A stretch of 64,000 nt of DNA from a virus. A model generated the notes under the pieces. It ran no database searches and was not told the origin of the DNA. It worked only from the letters and a program-made list of their open reading frames with translations. This document shows positions 14,846-23,081 of this stretch, piece after piece (position 1 is the stretch's first letter; each line of letters starts with the position of its first letter). The DNA lies in IMG/VR virus record IMGVR_UViG_3300010334_000061, positions 1 to 64,000 of that record; one strand, written 5' to 3'. The position numbers were made by a program, and so were the translations under genes.

Positions 14846-17104
14846 TTACCCAAAAATTGTATCTAAACTATTTGTAGTAGCATTATATACTTGATATACT
14901 GCGCTTACGTTACTTGCGTTTACGAAACCAACTTTACTTCCTGAACCTACATAAATGTTACCAACAACACCCAATCCACCACCAAGTTTTAATGAACCAG
15001 TAGTGCTAGATGTAGAAGCTGTTGTATCAGAAAGAGTTGGAGCACCTGTAAAAGTGCCAGACAATGCACCGCTATTAATAGTTGGAGATGTTAATGTTAA
15101 TCCAGCAAATGTAGTTACTGTTGCGCCTAAAGAAACTGCTGTTGAACCAATAGTAACAGAACTGTTGGTCAACATGGTATTTGTTATAGAACTGGCACCC
15201 AACAAACCAGTAATATCTGCTTGAGCAACTGCCACAGTTCCAGTTACTAATCCCTTAGTGTTGGTAGTAATTTTCTTAAATGTGCCAGTACCAGAGTCAG
15301 TGATAGTTGCTAGTGTTAATGCGATAGTTCCAGTGTTTAACGCAGTTGCTGGAGCAGTAGCATCACCAGTAACAGCAAGTGTTTGCGTATATACAAGTTG
15401 TTTATCATTCGTTACATTACCTAAACCAACATCTGTGGATGTTAAAGTAACTACACCAGTTTTACCAGCGACAGAATCAACTGCTCCGCTGGTAATATAA
15501 ACATAAACAGAACCTGACCATCTATATGCTTTACTTGTATCTATGGCAATATAGATCTTTCCTGTTTCGCCAGTCGCAGGGAATGCTGCAAGGTTTGCAT
15601 ATTCAAGAACATCATCAACATATGATGGCAAGTACGTAGAAGAAATTTTAGAAGTAGCATCAAGTGGCGCAACACCATTGGCAGCACCAACTAATGATGA
15701 CGCAACACGAGCAGTAGAGTCAACTGCGTTAATCGTAATATTAGCAGATCCATCAAATGAAACACCATTAATGGTACGAGCAGTTTGTAATATAGTTGCT
15801 GATCCAGCATTGCCAGTAACAGTTGTTTGAGCGGTAGAACTAATTACACCGCTGGCAATAGTGATTGTTGTACCATCAACTTTAACACCGCCAAGAACTG
15901 TTGTTGATGAGGTTGGTAGTGAGTAAGCATTAGGTATGTTTGTTAGATCATTATAACTACCAGAGAACAGAGTTGGTTTACCAGTTAGACTAGCGTATGC
16001 TCCATCAAACAATGTTGGCTTGTTGGTTAAGTCATTATAACTTCCACTGAACAATGCTGGTTTGTTTAGTATCTGTGCTAGTCCAGAACTGGCATTCCAA
16101 TCACTATTAACTTGTGCGGCAGGTATTGTTGGCTTGTTAGTTAAATCAGTATAACTTCCACTGAATGGTGCGGCTACACTGATAACACCTGCGTTGATAG
16201 TTATATTGCTACCAATCTTTACTCCACCTAATATTGTGTCAGTTGCTGTTGGTAAAGTATAAGCACTGGGTATTGTTGGCTTGTCAGTTAAGTCAGTATA
16301 ACTACCTGAGAACAATGTAGGTTTGCCAGTTAGACTAGCGTATGCTCCATCAAACAATGTTGGTTTACCAGTTAGACTAGCGTATGCTCCATCAAACAAT
16401 GTTGGTTTACCAGTTAGACTAGCGTATGCTCCATCAAACAATGTTGGTTTGTTTTTAATAAAACTTTTTAAAGTGTTGTCAGTAACATTCCAATCAGATT
16501 GTATCTGAGCAACACCACCTGAACCACCACTTACTGCAGAGAATTCAAACTTTTTACTTGTACCATTGTACCCAAGATAATATCCATCTTGAATAGTAGA
16601 ACGATCGATGTCGTCAAGATATCTTAGGTTTACTTCACCAGATCCTGGACCTGTGGCAGCAATGCGTCCGATTGCTTGCTCTAAAAATTTAAGTTTCTTT
16701 TGAATGCCAGTAATGTTGGGATCTACTGGTTGTGGTGCTGGCTGTTGAAAAGAATCTTTATTGACTACTTCTTTTTCAACAATTACTTCTTTTTCAACAA
16801 TTACTTCTTTTTCAACAATTACTTTTTTAACAGGTTGTTTCTTTTCAACAAACAACTCCATCATTTCACCAATATCATTATTGGCTTTGAGACTTTCTTT
16901 AACAGCTTTTAATGCTTTTCCTGCAGGTGTTTTTTCTTGTTCTTCTTTGAGTTTACGTTTCTCTTCAGCAGCAGCTTTGAATAGCGTAGAAAGATTTACT
17001 GGCTGTTCTGGCTCTGACTTTTGTTGTAGCAAAAGTTCTTCCTGCTCTTTGAGTTTACGTTTCTCTTCAGCAGCAGCTTTAAATAGATCACCAAGATCAG
17101 TCAT
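14846..17104 (-). CDS. Long tail fibre protein with coiled-coil base and 14-residue repeats (752 aa)
   Basis: The N-terminus contains a duplicated helical motif, LFKAAAEEKRKLKE, at residues 7-20 and about 41-54. A repeated VEKEVI coiled segment lies near residues 95-115. NLRYLDDIDRSTIQDGYYLG (about residues 157-176) is a motif of T4-like fibre or baseplate-linked proteins. The shaft is built from tandem FDGAYASLTGKPTL and SGSYTDLTNKPTI units. The long distal domain includes AGKTGVVTLTSTDVGLGNVT, found in many tail fibres. It is likely a main long fibre; repeat number probably varies between relatives. Confidence 0.78.
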   Translation of the reverse strand: MTDLGDLFKAAAEEKRKLKEQEELLLQQKSEPEQPVNLSTLFKAAAEEKRKLKEEQEKTPAGKALKAVKESLKANNDIGEMMELFVEKKQPVKKVIVEKEVIVEKEVIVEKEVVNKDSFQQPAPQPVDPNITGIQKKLKFLEQAIGRIAATGPGSGEVNLRYLDDIDRSTIQDGYYLGYNGTSKKFEFSAVSGGSGGVAQIQSDWNVTDNTLKSFIKNKPTLFDGAYASLTGKPTLFDGAYASLTGKPTLFDGAYASLTGKPTLFSGSYTDLTDKPTIPSAYTLPTATDTILGGVKIGSNITINAGVISVAAPFSGSYTDLTNKPTIPAAQVNSDWNASSGLAQILNKPALFSGSYNDLTNKPTLFDGAYASLTGKPTLFSGSYNDLTNIPNAYSLPTSSTTVLGGVKVDGTTITIASGVISSTAQTTVTGNAGSATILQTARTINGVSFDGSANITINAVDSTARVASSLVGAANGVAPLDATSKISSTYLPSYVDDVLEYANLAAFPATGETGKIYIAIDTSKAYRWSGSVYVYITSGAVDSVAGKTGVVTLTSTDVGLGNVTNDKQLVYTQTLAVTGDATAPATALNTGTIALTLATITDSGTGTFKKITTNTKGLVTGTVAVAQADITGLLGASSITNTMLTNSSVTIGSTAVSLGATVTTFAGLTLTSPTINSGALSGTFTGAPTLSDTTASTSSTTGSLKLGGGLGVVGNIYVGSGSKVGFVNASNVSAVYQVYNATTNSLDTIFG
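16326..16451 (-). repeat. Three tandem 42-bp repeats in the fibre gene
   Basis: Three near-identical 42-base units in the same frame encode the 14-residue unit KPTLFDGAYASLTG. Degenerate copies continue upstream and downstream in the gene (15960-16300). Such identity at the DNA level indicates recent expansion and is a likely site of length variation. Confidence 0.9.
16767..16820 (-). repeat. Three tandem 18-bp repeats encoding VEKEVI
   Basis: Three consecutive identical 18-base units (ACTTCTTTTTCAACAATT on the plus strand) encode repeats of six residues, IVEKEV, in the coiled-coil base of the long fibre. Confidence 0.9.
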
Positions 17105-17108
17105 ATCA

Positions 17109-18215
17109 TTATACTGCTGTAAAGGTAGTCGTCAATGGCACCAAGGTAATTGCAGTTGAGATCTTGTTGGTTGTTCCATATTGGAAAATTGGTCCAGAAT
17201 ATAATACCACATTACCAGCAACCCCATTGATAGCACGATTAGTTGCCTGCGCAGCTGGTACGTTAAATGTACACACACCAAACTGCATGGTTGCTGAGCC
17301 ACTCATTGAGACGCCATAGGTATTGGCACCTGTGCCAGTGTTAGTAATAATACATACACCCATACCCCACTGTACCGTTCCACTTAGAGTAACCACAGCA
17401 CCTGTGTTGGCTTCTACTCCACATCTTAGCATATTGCCTGTAGAATCATTTGCCATATTAAGCACTTGTCCTATGCCATTGGTTTCCAGATTGCTTATGC
17501 TACAGAATCCACGCTGAATGTCTATTAGATATACGGAACCACTGGCTCTAGCCATGGTACAATCATACATTTCCACTCTGCTGCCAGTGCCAGTATTATC
17601 CGCATAAACACAACTCTTGGTAGCATTGCTTTGATAGCAGTACACATCGTCTAGGTAAAGTTTTGATGGATTGGCGCCAGTCACTTGAATAGCATGATTT
17701 GTACTGTTGGGGTTGACAGCAACATTAAACAAACCAAATCTATTGACGTTTATGGCGTTTGCGCTGGAGTCTGCTGGGGTAATAGTAACATACCCATTAA
17801 TCCAGATTGGTACGTGTCCAGCATCAGGAGTAGCAGCACCGATAAAAATATTTCCACGAGTCAGTGCCACGTTTTCTGTAGTTGAACTCAGTAGTTGAAT
17901 AAACTGTGGGTTACTAACAACAGCACCACTGATACTGATTGTTAAAGTGTTAGCAGCAATTCTTGCTTCAATATATGCTAAAGCAGCAGTAATAGTTTTA
18001 AATGGTTTGGCTACACTTCCATCTGATGTGTAAGTATCAGTTCTACTTGGATCAACAAGCCAATAGTTATTTGGTGGAACAACTGCGCCAAGTACATAGT
18101 TCTTTAATGCTAATGCTGTTAATTTTTTATTAACACTGCTTTCTACTACTGGAAAAGTTGTTGCATCAGTGGCTGCTGCCAACGATGTCATTGCTGATAT
18201 TTTTATTTGTGTCAT
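17109..18215 (-). CDS. Fibre protein with probable parallel beta-helix
   Basis: Starting at ATG 18215, just past the stop of the nucleotidyltransferase gene, gives 368 residues beginning MTQIKISAMTSLAAATDATT. This N-terminal module resembles that of the fibre gene at 4216-5157. The sequence YTSDGSVAKPFKTITAALAY (about residues 62-81) is the characteristic opening of pectate-lyase-like parallel beta-helix proteins. The body has ladder-like repeats (NPSKLYLDDVYCYQS; GSRVEMYDCTMARAS). It could bind or degrade a surface polysaccharide, but catalytic acids cannot be assigned by eye. Confidence 0.72.
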   Translation of the reverse strand: MTQIKISAMTSLAAATDATTFPVVESSVNKKLTALALKNYVLGAVVPPNNYWLVDPSRTDTYTSDGSVAKPFKTITAALAYIEARIAANTLTISISGAVVSNPQFIQLLSSTTENVALTRGNIFIGAATPDAGHVPIWINGYVTITPADSSANAINVNRFGLFNVAVNPNSTNHAIQVTGANPSKLYLDDVYCYQSNATKSCVYADNTGTGSRVEMYDCTMARASGSVYLIDIQRGFCSISNLETNGIGQVLNMANDSTGNMLRCGVEANTGAVVTLSGTVQWGMGVCIITNTGTGANTYGVSMSGSATMQFGVCTFNVPAAQATNRAINGVAGNVVLYSGPIFQYGTTNKISTAITLVPLTTTFTAV

Positions 18216-18216
18216 T

Positions 18217-18822
18217 TTAGTGTCCCATTCCTTTGCGGACATCATTATACATCTCCGCTTTGTGTGCGTCGCTCATTTTGCTAGGTGCGCCAGCATGGAA
18301 TTCTTTCTGATTGCCAGCTGCAGCATGAGCACGCATTTTACTTGCGGACATGCCACTAGTACCCTCTGCGTCTGGATCACGAGCACCAGAAGAATGAACA
18401 GTTATAGATTTGAAATTATAGTGGCCATGAGCAGAATCTTTACCATTATATTTGTGAAGAAGATTATGCATTTCTTCTTTACGATCAGAACCAGCAACTA
18501 CATGTAGATGTTGAGCACCAGCAGCATGAGCAGCTGCTGCGTGATGAAGAATTGTTGGTTTATCTTTACTTGCAGCAGAAACATTTGTTCCAGGAAAGGC
18601 ACGACCAGCGTGTTTAACTTTCTGCTCACCAGTCAATGGATTCTTCTTAGCGTCTTGGCTATGAGAAACAACAACACCATGAGTGGCTTTATGTTGTTTC
18701 GCAACATCGTGAACCTTGTTAACAACTGCTTCATGACCAGAAGTAATTGGATTCATACGACCAAATGCCAACACGTGGTGTTGTTCACCAGCTTCTTGTA
18801 AGTATTGTTTTAATGTTTTCAT
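18217..18822 (-). CDS. Putative capsid-targeted HxGH nucleotidyltransferase (201 aa)
   Basis: The start at 18822 forms a TAATG overlap with the upstream gene. Residues 1-10, MKTLKQYLQE, match the T4 capsid-targeting pattern MKTYQEFIAE with an L-x-E cleavage point before Ala11. A nucleotidyltransferase core follows: FGRMNPITSGHE (residues 20-31, TSGH for HxGH) and the second signature SGMSASKMR (about residues 160-170), equivalent to ISSTxxR. The fold catalyses NMP transfer from ATP or CTP to substrates such as NMN or phosphosugars; the substrate here is unknown. His is strikingly frequent (HHAAAAHAAGAQHLH). Confidence 0.8.
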   Translation of the reverse strand: MKTLKQYLQEAGEQHHVLAFGRMNPITSGHEAVVNKVHDVAKQHKATHGVVVSHSQDAKKNPLTGEQKVKHAGRAFPGTNVSAASKDKPTILHHAAAAHAAGAQHLHVVAGSDRKEEMHNLLHKYNGKDSAHGHYNFKSITVHSSGARDPDAEGTSGMSASKMRAHAAAGNQKEFHAGAPSKMSDAHKAEMYNDVRKGMGH

Positions 18823-19721
18823 TAGCAGTGCCACTTTCTTAATGCGAGTGCTTTACGAGTTGGCTCGCCGTTTGGTTTTTTCATTGGACCTTCTACGCCA
18901 GACATTCTTGCGCAGAAAGATTTTCTACGATTAGCAGCTTTACTTCCTGGTTTCAATTTACTTGGCTTTGTTGTAACAGCAGTTTGTAAATGACTACCAG
19001 GAGTTTGTCTACGATAATGGTCAACACCTTTTTGTGTTAAACCACCAGTAGATGATTTATAACCTTTTGCATCGATAGCATATTCTAGTAATTCTTCATC
19101 AGGATAGACTTCCAACCATTCCCAAACAAGTTCTGAATCAACACCATTGGTAGCTGCCATTTCTTCAACAACTTCTTCAATCAAATCGAACTGTGCTTCA
19201 ACTTCTTCAGTTCTAGTTCTACGACCAGCAAAGTTATGTATACCTCTATCTTTTAATTCAGAACGAGATGCTTCATATTCATAACGATTCTTATGAGCAC
19301 TTGCTGATGTATTACCAAGAGTTTTAACTTTTTTATCTAAAGTTGAAGTTGCTTGTGTTTTAGCAATTTTGTTTGTTGCTCTATACAAACCAGTATCTCT
19401 TTTATCGCTAGTATCATTAGACTTTAGATTTTTATTAACATAAGATTTTAAAGTTTTTGTATCTAACTCAGCAATCTGCTCAAATTCTTCATTCTTTGGC
19501 TTCTTGCCAGCTTTTTTGATTGCGATAGCAATTGCTGCTTGCTGGGCAGGATTTGCTGCTTCATTCTGAGAATCTTTTAACGATTTGTCAGTTGGCGCAC
19601 CTTTACTTCCTGGCTTACGCATCTTCTCACCAGAACCATGTTTGATTCTTTCTTGTTTGGCATGGATATTATCCCACAATCCACGTTTTGCTTCTTCTAA
19701 GTATTCTTTGAACGAGATCAT
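18822..19721 (-). CDS. Basic protein with capsid-targeting-like start and C-terminal Cys/Arg motif (299 aa)
   Basis: It begins MISFKEYLEEAKRG, with a predicted L-x-E cleavage before Ala11. The segment GLWDNIHAKQERIKHGSGEK and the Arg/Lys-rich C-terminus GSKAANRRKSFCARMSG...LRKWHC are a conserved pair of elements I recognise from T4-like phage proteins of unknown function (a DUF6321-type protein). An acidic stretch around residues 160-210 separates two basic parts. It is translationally linked to the nucleotidyltransferase downstream and lies one base from the ligase-like gene upstream. A DNA-binding or packaging-associated role inside the head is inference. Confidence 0.72.
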   Translation of the reverse strand: MISFKEYLEEAKRGLWDNIHAKQERIKHGSGEKMRKPGSKGAPTDKSLKDSQNEAANPAQQAAIAIAIKKAGKKPKNEEFEQIAELDTKTLKSYVNKNLKSNDTSDKRDTGLYRATNKIAKTQATSTLDKKVKTLGNTSASAHKNRYEYEASRSELKDRGIHNFAGRRTRTEEVEAQFDLIEEVVEEMAATNGVDSELVWEWLEVYPDEELLEYAIDAKGYKSSTGGLTQKGVDHYRRQTPGSHLQTAVTTKPSKLKPGSKAANRRKSFCARMSGVEGPMKKPNGEPTRKALALRKWHC

Positions 19722-19722
19722 T

Positions 19723-20943
19723 TTATTTCCTTGTCTTTAATAAGTTGGCTCTTGCGAATTCTGATCTATTGACCAATTTAGTTGGTTCATTAGCATGGTG
19801 AACAACGTAACCTTCTGGATTAGTTTTCGTACCATTAATAGAATGTTCAACTCCACCACCACCTGAGTGATGCGCATCAAGAGCACCTGTTAATACATGT
19901 TTAGCATTAGCAAGATGCCCATGCATCTGCAATAAATTACCATAATGTTCTTTGTGTTTTTCAACGTGAGCAACCTGAGCAGCACCTTCACCAGTATGCG
20001 CTTCTTTTGCTTTTGGTGTTGAAACTTTCGCAGCTTTTTTCTCATAATGAGATTGAACATGCTGTTGAAAACCTTTAACGCTTGGTTTCTCGCCAGTACG
20101 AACAGTTGAGTTGATATATGTTCCTAGATGACCAGCTTCCCCACTGTGTTGTGGATGGACAGCTGTATACATTGAAGATCCATGTTCTTTATGAATTTTC
20201 TCAGCTTCACCCATATGTTGATGGAATTCATCTTGTTTCTTTTTATCGTAAGCAACTTTGCTTGTATCAAGATGAGCCGAAGTCTGGTGAACATCAGGAT
20301 GTTGATTAAATCCTGCATGACTTGTTAATGGCTTTGCTTGCATTGAATGCATATCTTTACCATGATACTGAGTATGAGTAACAATACCAAACTTTGATTT
20401 CTTAGCAGTTTCTGCTTCTGGACCAGAATGGGCGTAAGTAATTGTATTTGGCGTATACGATGCTTTACCATCTTTCGTCGTCACATCGCCTTTTGGATTT
20501 GCTTTACTTTTACCACCAGAATGCATCACATCGCCTTGATAGATGCCTTGTTTTGGTGCAACCTTTGGTAGATGTTTTAAAGCAGCATTCATTTTGTCTG
20601 CCAATCCTGGAGCATGACCATGATTCGCTTGAACATCTTTTGATGTGTAATTTAATTTTGGTGTTTTGTTGAATGCGGATTTTGTAGCAACAAAGAATTT
20701 ACCTGACTCTGGATGATGTCCGTAAACGATAGATGGCGATCCATCATATTTTGTTGTTAGATTTGAATCTGATTTACCAGTAGCCATATGCTGGTGGGCT
20801 TGTTGTAGCGCACCTTTGGCATGACCATAACCTGCTGCGCCATGGAACAGTGGACGATCCTCAGCGTGGGTAATGTGCTTTAACTTAGCACCTTCTTCGG
20901 CTTCTTCTTGAATTACCTGTAAATATTGTTTTAATTTTAACAT
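19723..20943 (-). CDS. KxDG ligase/nucleotidyltransferase-like protein with capsid-targeting-like start (406 aa)
   Basis: It begins MLKLKQYLQVIQEEAEEGAK, with a possible I-x-E cleavage before residue 14. Residues 63-71, TTKYDGSPS, have the K-x-D-G core (Lys65, Asp67, Gly68) of the ATP-grasping site of DNA/RNA ligases and capping enzymes. Further conserved-looking blocks include FVATKSAFNKTPKLNYTSKD and GIYQGDVMHSG, the latter resembling the ligase motif with an acidic residue after a strand. Proteins of this type in T4-like phages are annotated only as unknown (DUF6267-type). Covalent nucleotide transfer at Lys65 is a testable inference. First gene after a consensus promoter. Confidence 0.72.
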   Translation of the reverse strand: MLKLKQYLQVIQEEAEEGAKLKHITHAEDRPLFHGAAGYGHAKGALQQAHQHMATGKSDSNLTTKYDGSPSIVYGHHPESGKFFVATKSAFNKTPKLNYTSKDVQANHGHAPGLADKMNAALKHLPKVAPKQGIYQGDVMHSGGKSKANPKGDVTTKDGKASYTPNTITYAHSGPEAETAKKSKFGIVTHTQYHGKDMHSMQAKPLTSHAGFNQHPDVHQTSAHLDTSKVAYDKKKQDEFHQHMGEAEKIHKEHGSSMYTAVHPQHSGEAGHLGTYINSTVRTGEKPSVKGFQQHVQSHYEKKAAKVSTPKAKEAHTGEGAAQVAHVEKHKEHYGNLLQMHGHLANAKHVLTGALDAHHSGGGGVEHSINGTKTNPEGYVVHHANEPTKLVNRSEFARANLLKTRK

Positions 20944-20967
20944 AAACTTCCTCTATTCCATCTATTT

Positions 20968-20996
20968 ATTATACTATAAAACCGAATAAATGTCAA
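20968..20996 (-). promoter_or_regulatory. Sigma70-type promoter
   Basis: TTGACA (20996-20991), a 17-base spacer and TATAAT (20973-20968) on the minus strand. Predicted start near 20961, leader about 18 bases with GAGGAAG before the ATG at 20943. Confidence 0.88.
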
Positions 20997-21001
20997 GCAT
21001 A

Positions 21002-21021
21002 CCCCTACGGACAGTAGGGTT
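21002..21021 (-). repeat. CCCTAC/GTAGGG hairpin between stop codon and promoter
   Basis: CCCTAC (21003-21008) and GTAGGG (21014-21019) form a 6-bp stem with a 5-base loop, one base after the stop codon at 21023. It is the leftmost copy of a hairpin family found at stop codons in the early region. No T-run follows on the minus strand. Confidence 0.7.
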
Positions 21022-21022
21022 A

Positions 21023-22339
21023 TTATACACCCTTGACTACAATATACAAAGAGCTGTCAGCACTTACCTTTTTGGAACTATAATAACAAAATGTCATATT
21101 TTCTTTAAATTTTGCTGGTGTTCCAGCAGCCATCATAAAACTGTAAAGGTAAGATATTAAATTAGCAAATCTGTCTTTTGTTAATTTATCTGCTTTGTCA
21201 AATATTGCTTCAGCTTGTTTATAATCTTTTAATGTATTTGATAATCTTGGGAATTTACCAAACATCTGTTTCAACTCAGTTTTTGCTTTAGTATAATCTT
21301 GAGATGTTACACCAACACCACTTCTTACATTATACTGATAATTTTTTTGTACATGTGGTCCATATTGTTTAGCATCAACAGCACCAAGTTGATAACCTGC
21401 GCCAATAAATCTACCTTCTAATGATACATTCAATGTTGTTGCGGATGCTTTAAAACCACATCTAACAGCAAAACCAGATTTTGTTTGAACAATAAAATTA
21501 GCAAAAGTATCTGATAAATCTACTTTAGAAAATGACATATCATATTCTAATTGCTGAGACATAGCATTTGCTGGATCAACAATCTCAACTTTCGCAGATT
21601 GATTTGATTCAACTTGCTTCAAAGAGATTGGAATTAAATCTTTCTTTTTGTATGCTGCAGCAATACCATTATTTAATTCTTCAATAGACTTGGCAGCAAT
21701 TAACTTTTTCATATCAAAAGTTTTTTTAATCATCCACACATCAGCAGGATTCCAGTTGTCGTTTGCTTTACCAGAAAGTTTTCTTCCAACTGTATATAAA
21801 TCTTTTGTCAAATCTTGCGCTTGTCTCTCGTAAGTATAACCCTTACCAGCTTTCAAAAACTTTTTCAACTCATTAACTTGTTTTACTGCACTCTCATAAT
21901 ACAAACTATCGTAATATGTTTTCTTTGCGCCAAGTTTATCGCGAATAGTGTCCTCTGATAACATTTTATTGTTTTCAAACACACTCTCAAAAAGATACAT
22001 ACTAACAAGTTCTTTAATCTCAGTAAGTTTACCTGTATCACTTTTTGCATTTTCACTAAAATGATTAAATGCAGTATTGATAGAACTCTCTGAACCTTTA
22101 ATTAGAATTACTTTATTCTTCTCATCTTTAACATACAGTGTCGCAGATCCAGCAGCCAACTCAATAACTGTTGAAATGTCTTTTGTTTTTGCTGATTTTG
22201 TAATGGAGAATACAGACTCGCCAAGTTTATACTTTTGAGCAGTAAACTTGCTACCAATCGCAGCAGATATTTTGCTTGCGTCTTTTAGGACAATTTTATG
22301 CCCTTCTCCGTATTTTGTGCTTCCTGCAATCGATGCCAT
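21023..22339 (-). CDS. Unknown phage protein (438 aa)
   Basis: I do not recognise this protein. It has no signal peptide or membrane segment. The N-terminal third is beta-rich (KIVLKDASKISAAIGSKF), the middle is helical (KQVNELKKFLKAGKGYTYER) and contains DNWNPADVWMIKKTF, a motif I associate with uncharacterised phage proteins. The C-terminal part includes FAVRCGFKASATTLNVSLEG. It follows the metallopeptidase gene with a 17-base gap and shares its promoter at 23052-23080, so it is probably expressed early. Confidence 0.6.
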   Translation of the reverse strand: MASIAGSTKYGEGHKIVLKDASKISAAIGSKFTAQKYKLGESVFSITKSAKTKDISTVIELAAGSATLYVKDEKNKVILIKGSESSINTAFNHFSENAKSDTGKLTEIKELVSMYLFESVFENNKMLSEDTIRDKLGAKKTYYDSLYYESAVKQVNELKKFLKAGKGYTYERQAQDLTKDLYTVGRKLSGKANDNWNPADVWMIKKTFDMKKLIAAKSIEELNNGIAAAYKKKDLIPISLKQVESNQSAKVEIVDPANAMSQQLEYDMSFSKVDLSDTFANFIVQTKSGFAVRCGFKASATTLNVSLEGRFIGAGYQLGAVDAKQYGPHVQKNYQYNVRSGVGVTSQDYTKAKTELKQMFGKFPRLSNTLKDYKQAEAIFDKADKLTKDRFANLISYLYSFMMAAGTPAKFKENMTFCYYSSKKVSADSSLYIVVKGV

Positions 22340-22356
22340 AGATATTCCAGTAAAAA

Positions 22357-23031
22357 TTACTGAATATTTAGGTATTCGGCACGCTGTTGATATTTTCTAT
22401 CCCAGCGTAGGATTTCCTTGTAGAGATACTTGAGAGGATAGTCAAATCCGTCAAACGACTTCTTGATTGCCTTCAATGTAGGTGAGTAGCGTCCTATGCG
22501 TTTAGCACGGAGCATTTCGTGAACTGGTTTTTTGAGATTAACTGATCTCATTTCCATAAGAATACAGTGAGAATATGCTTGTATCTCACACCAAGCAGCA
22601 TAGTATTCTCTATCCTCTTGTTTGTCTGGGTCGTTGCTTTCTCTATGTAGCAACACAAACTCATACTCATTTTCATGGAAAGACCACTGCATGTGGTGAA
22701 TATACTCATGCATCATGGTGATAATAATTTCAAATTTGAACTTGTCCCATTCTGCGTTGGTGAAGATTCGTGGACGAACTGTAAAGACTTGAATCTTTTC
22801 TTCGTCAAAGGCAAACTCGCCTGATACAGTAAAGTCCGAATTTTTGGATCTTTCTGTATACAGGGTTGTTTTATAGTAGCGTGCTAGATAACGCTTCAGA
22901 TTGATTCCGAGATAGTCATCTCGGTATTTGTCCAACTTGCGCCACAGCTGTGATGGAACAAGTTTGGGCAAATCTACATTCAACAGTTCGGTAAAATTAC
23001 CATTATAATTGCTTAAGAATTGCCCTTTCAT
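22357..23031 (-). CDS. Putative zinc metallopeptidase
   Basis: A 224-residue protein with a zinc-binding HExxH motif in MMHEYIHHMQW (about residues 124-134) and a downstream Glu in WCEIQAYSH (about residues 146-154) that could be the third ligand, the arrangement of gluzincin-type peptidases. Homologues in T4-like phages are uncharacterised. The start at 23031 has AGGAGACAG at good spacing, 30 bases downstream of a consensus promoter. The substrate is unknown; an early host-protein target is a guess. Confidence 0.7.
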   Translation of the reverse strand: MKGQFLSNYNGNFTELLNVDLPKLVPSQLWRKLDKYRDDYLGINLKRYLARYYKTTLYTERSKNSDFTVSGEFAFDEEKIQVFTVRPRIFTNAEWDKFKFEIIITMMHEYIHHMQWSFHENEYEFVLLHRESNDPDKQEDREYYAAWCEIQAYSHCILMEMRSVNLKKPVHEMLRAKRIGRYSPTLKAIKKSFDGFDYPLKYLYKEILRWDRKYQQRAEYLNIQ

Positions 23032-23051
23032 TTTCTGTCTCCTAAAGCATT

Positions 23052-23080
23052 ATTATACTATAAAATACAGGAAATGTCAA
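23052..23080 (-). promoter_or_regulatory. Sigma70-type promoter
   Basis: TTGACA (23080-23075), 17-base spacer, TATAAT (23057-23052). Predicted start near 23045, leader of about 14 bases to the metallopeptidase ATG. The -35 box abuts the stop codon of the glycosyltransferase gene. Confidence 0.88.
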
Positions 23081-23081
23081 G

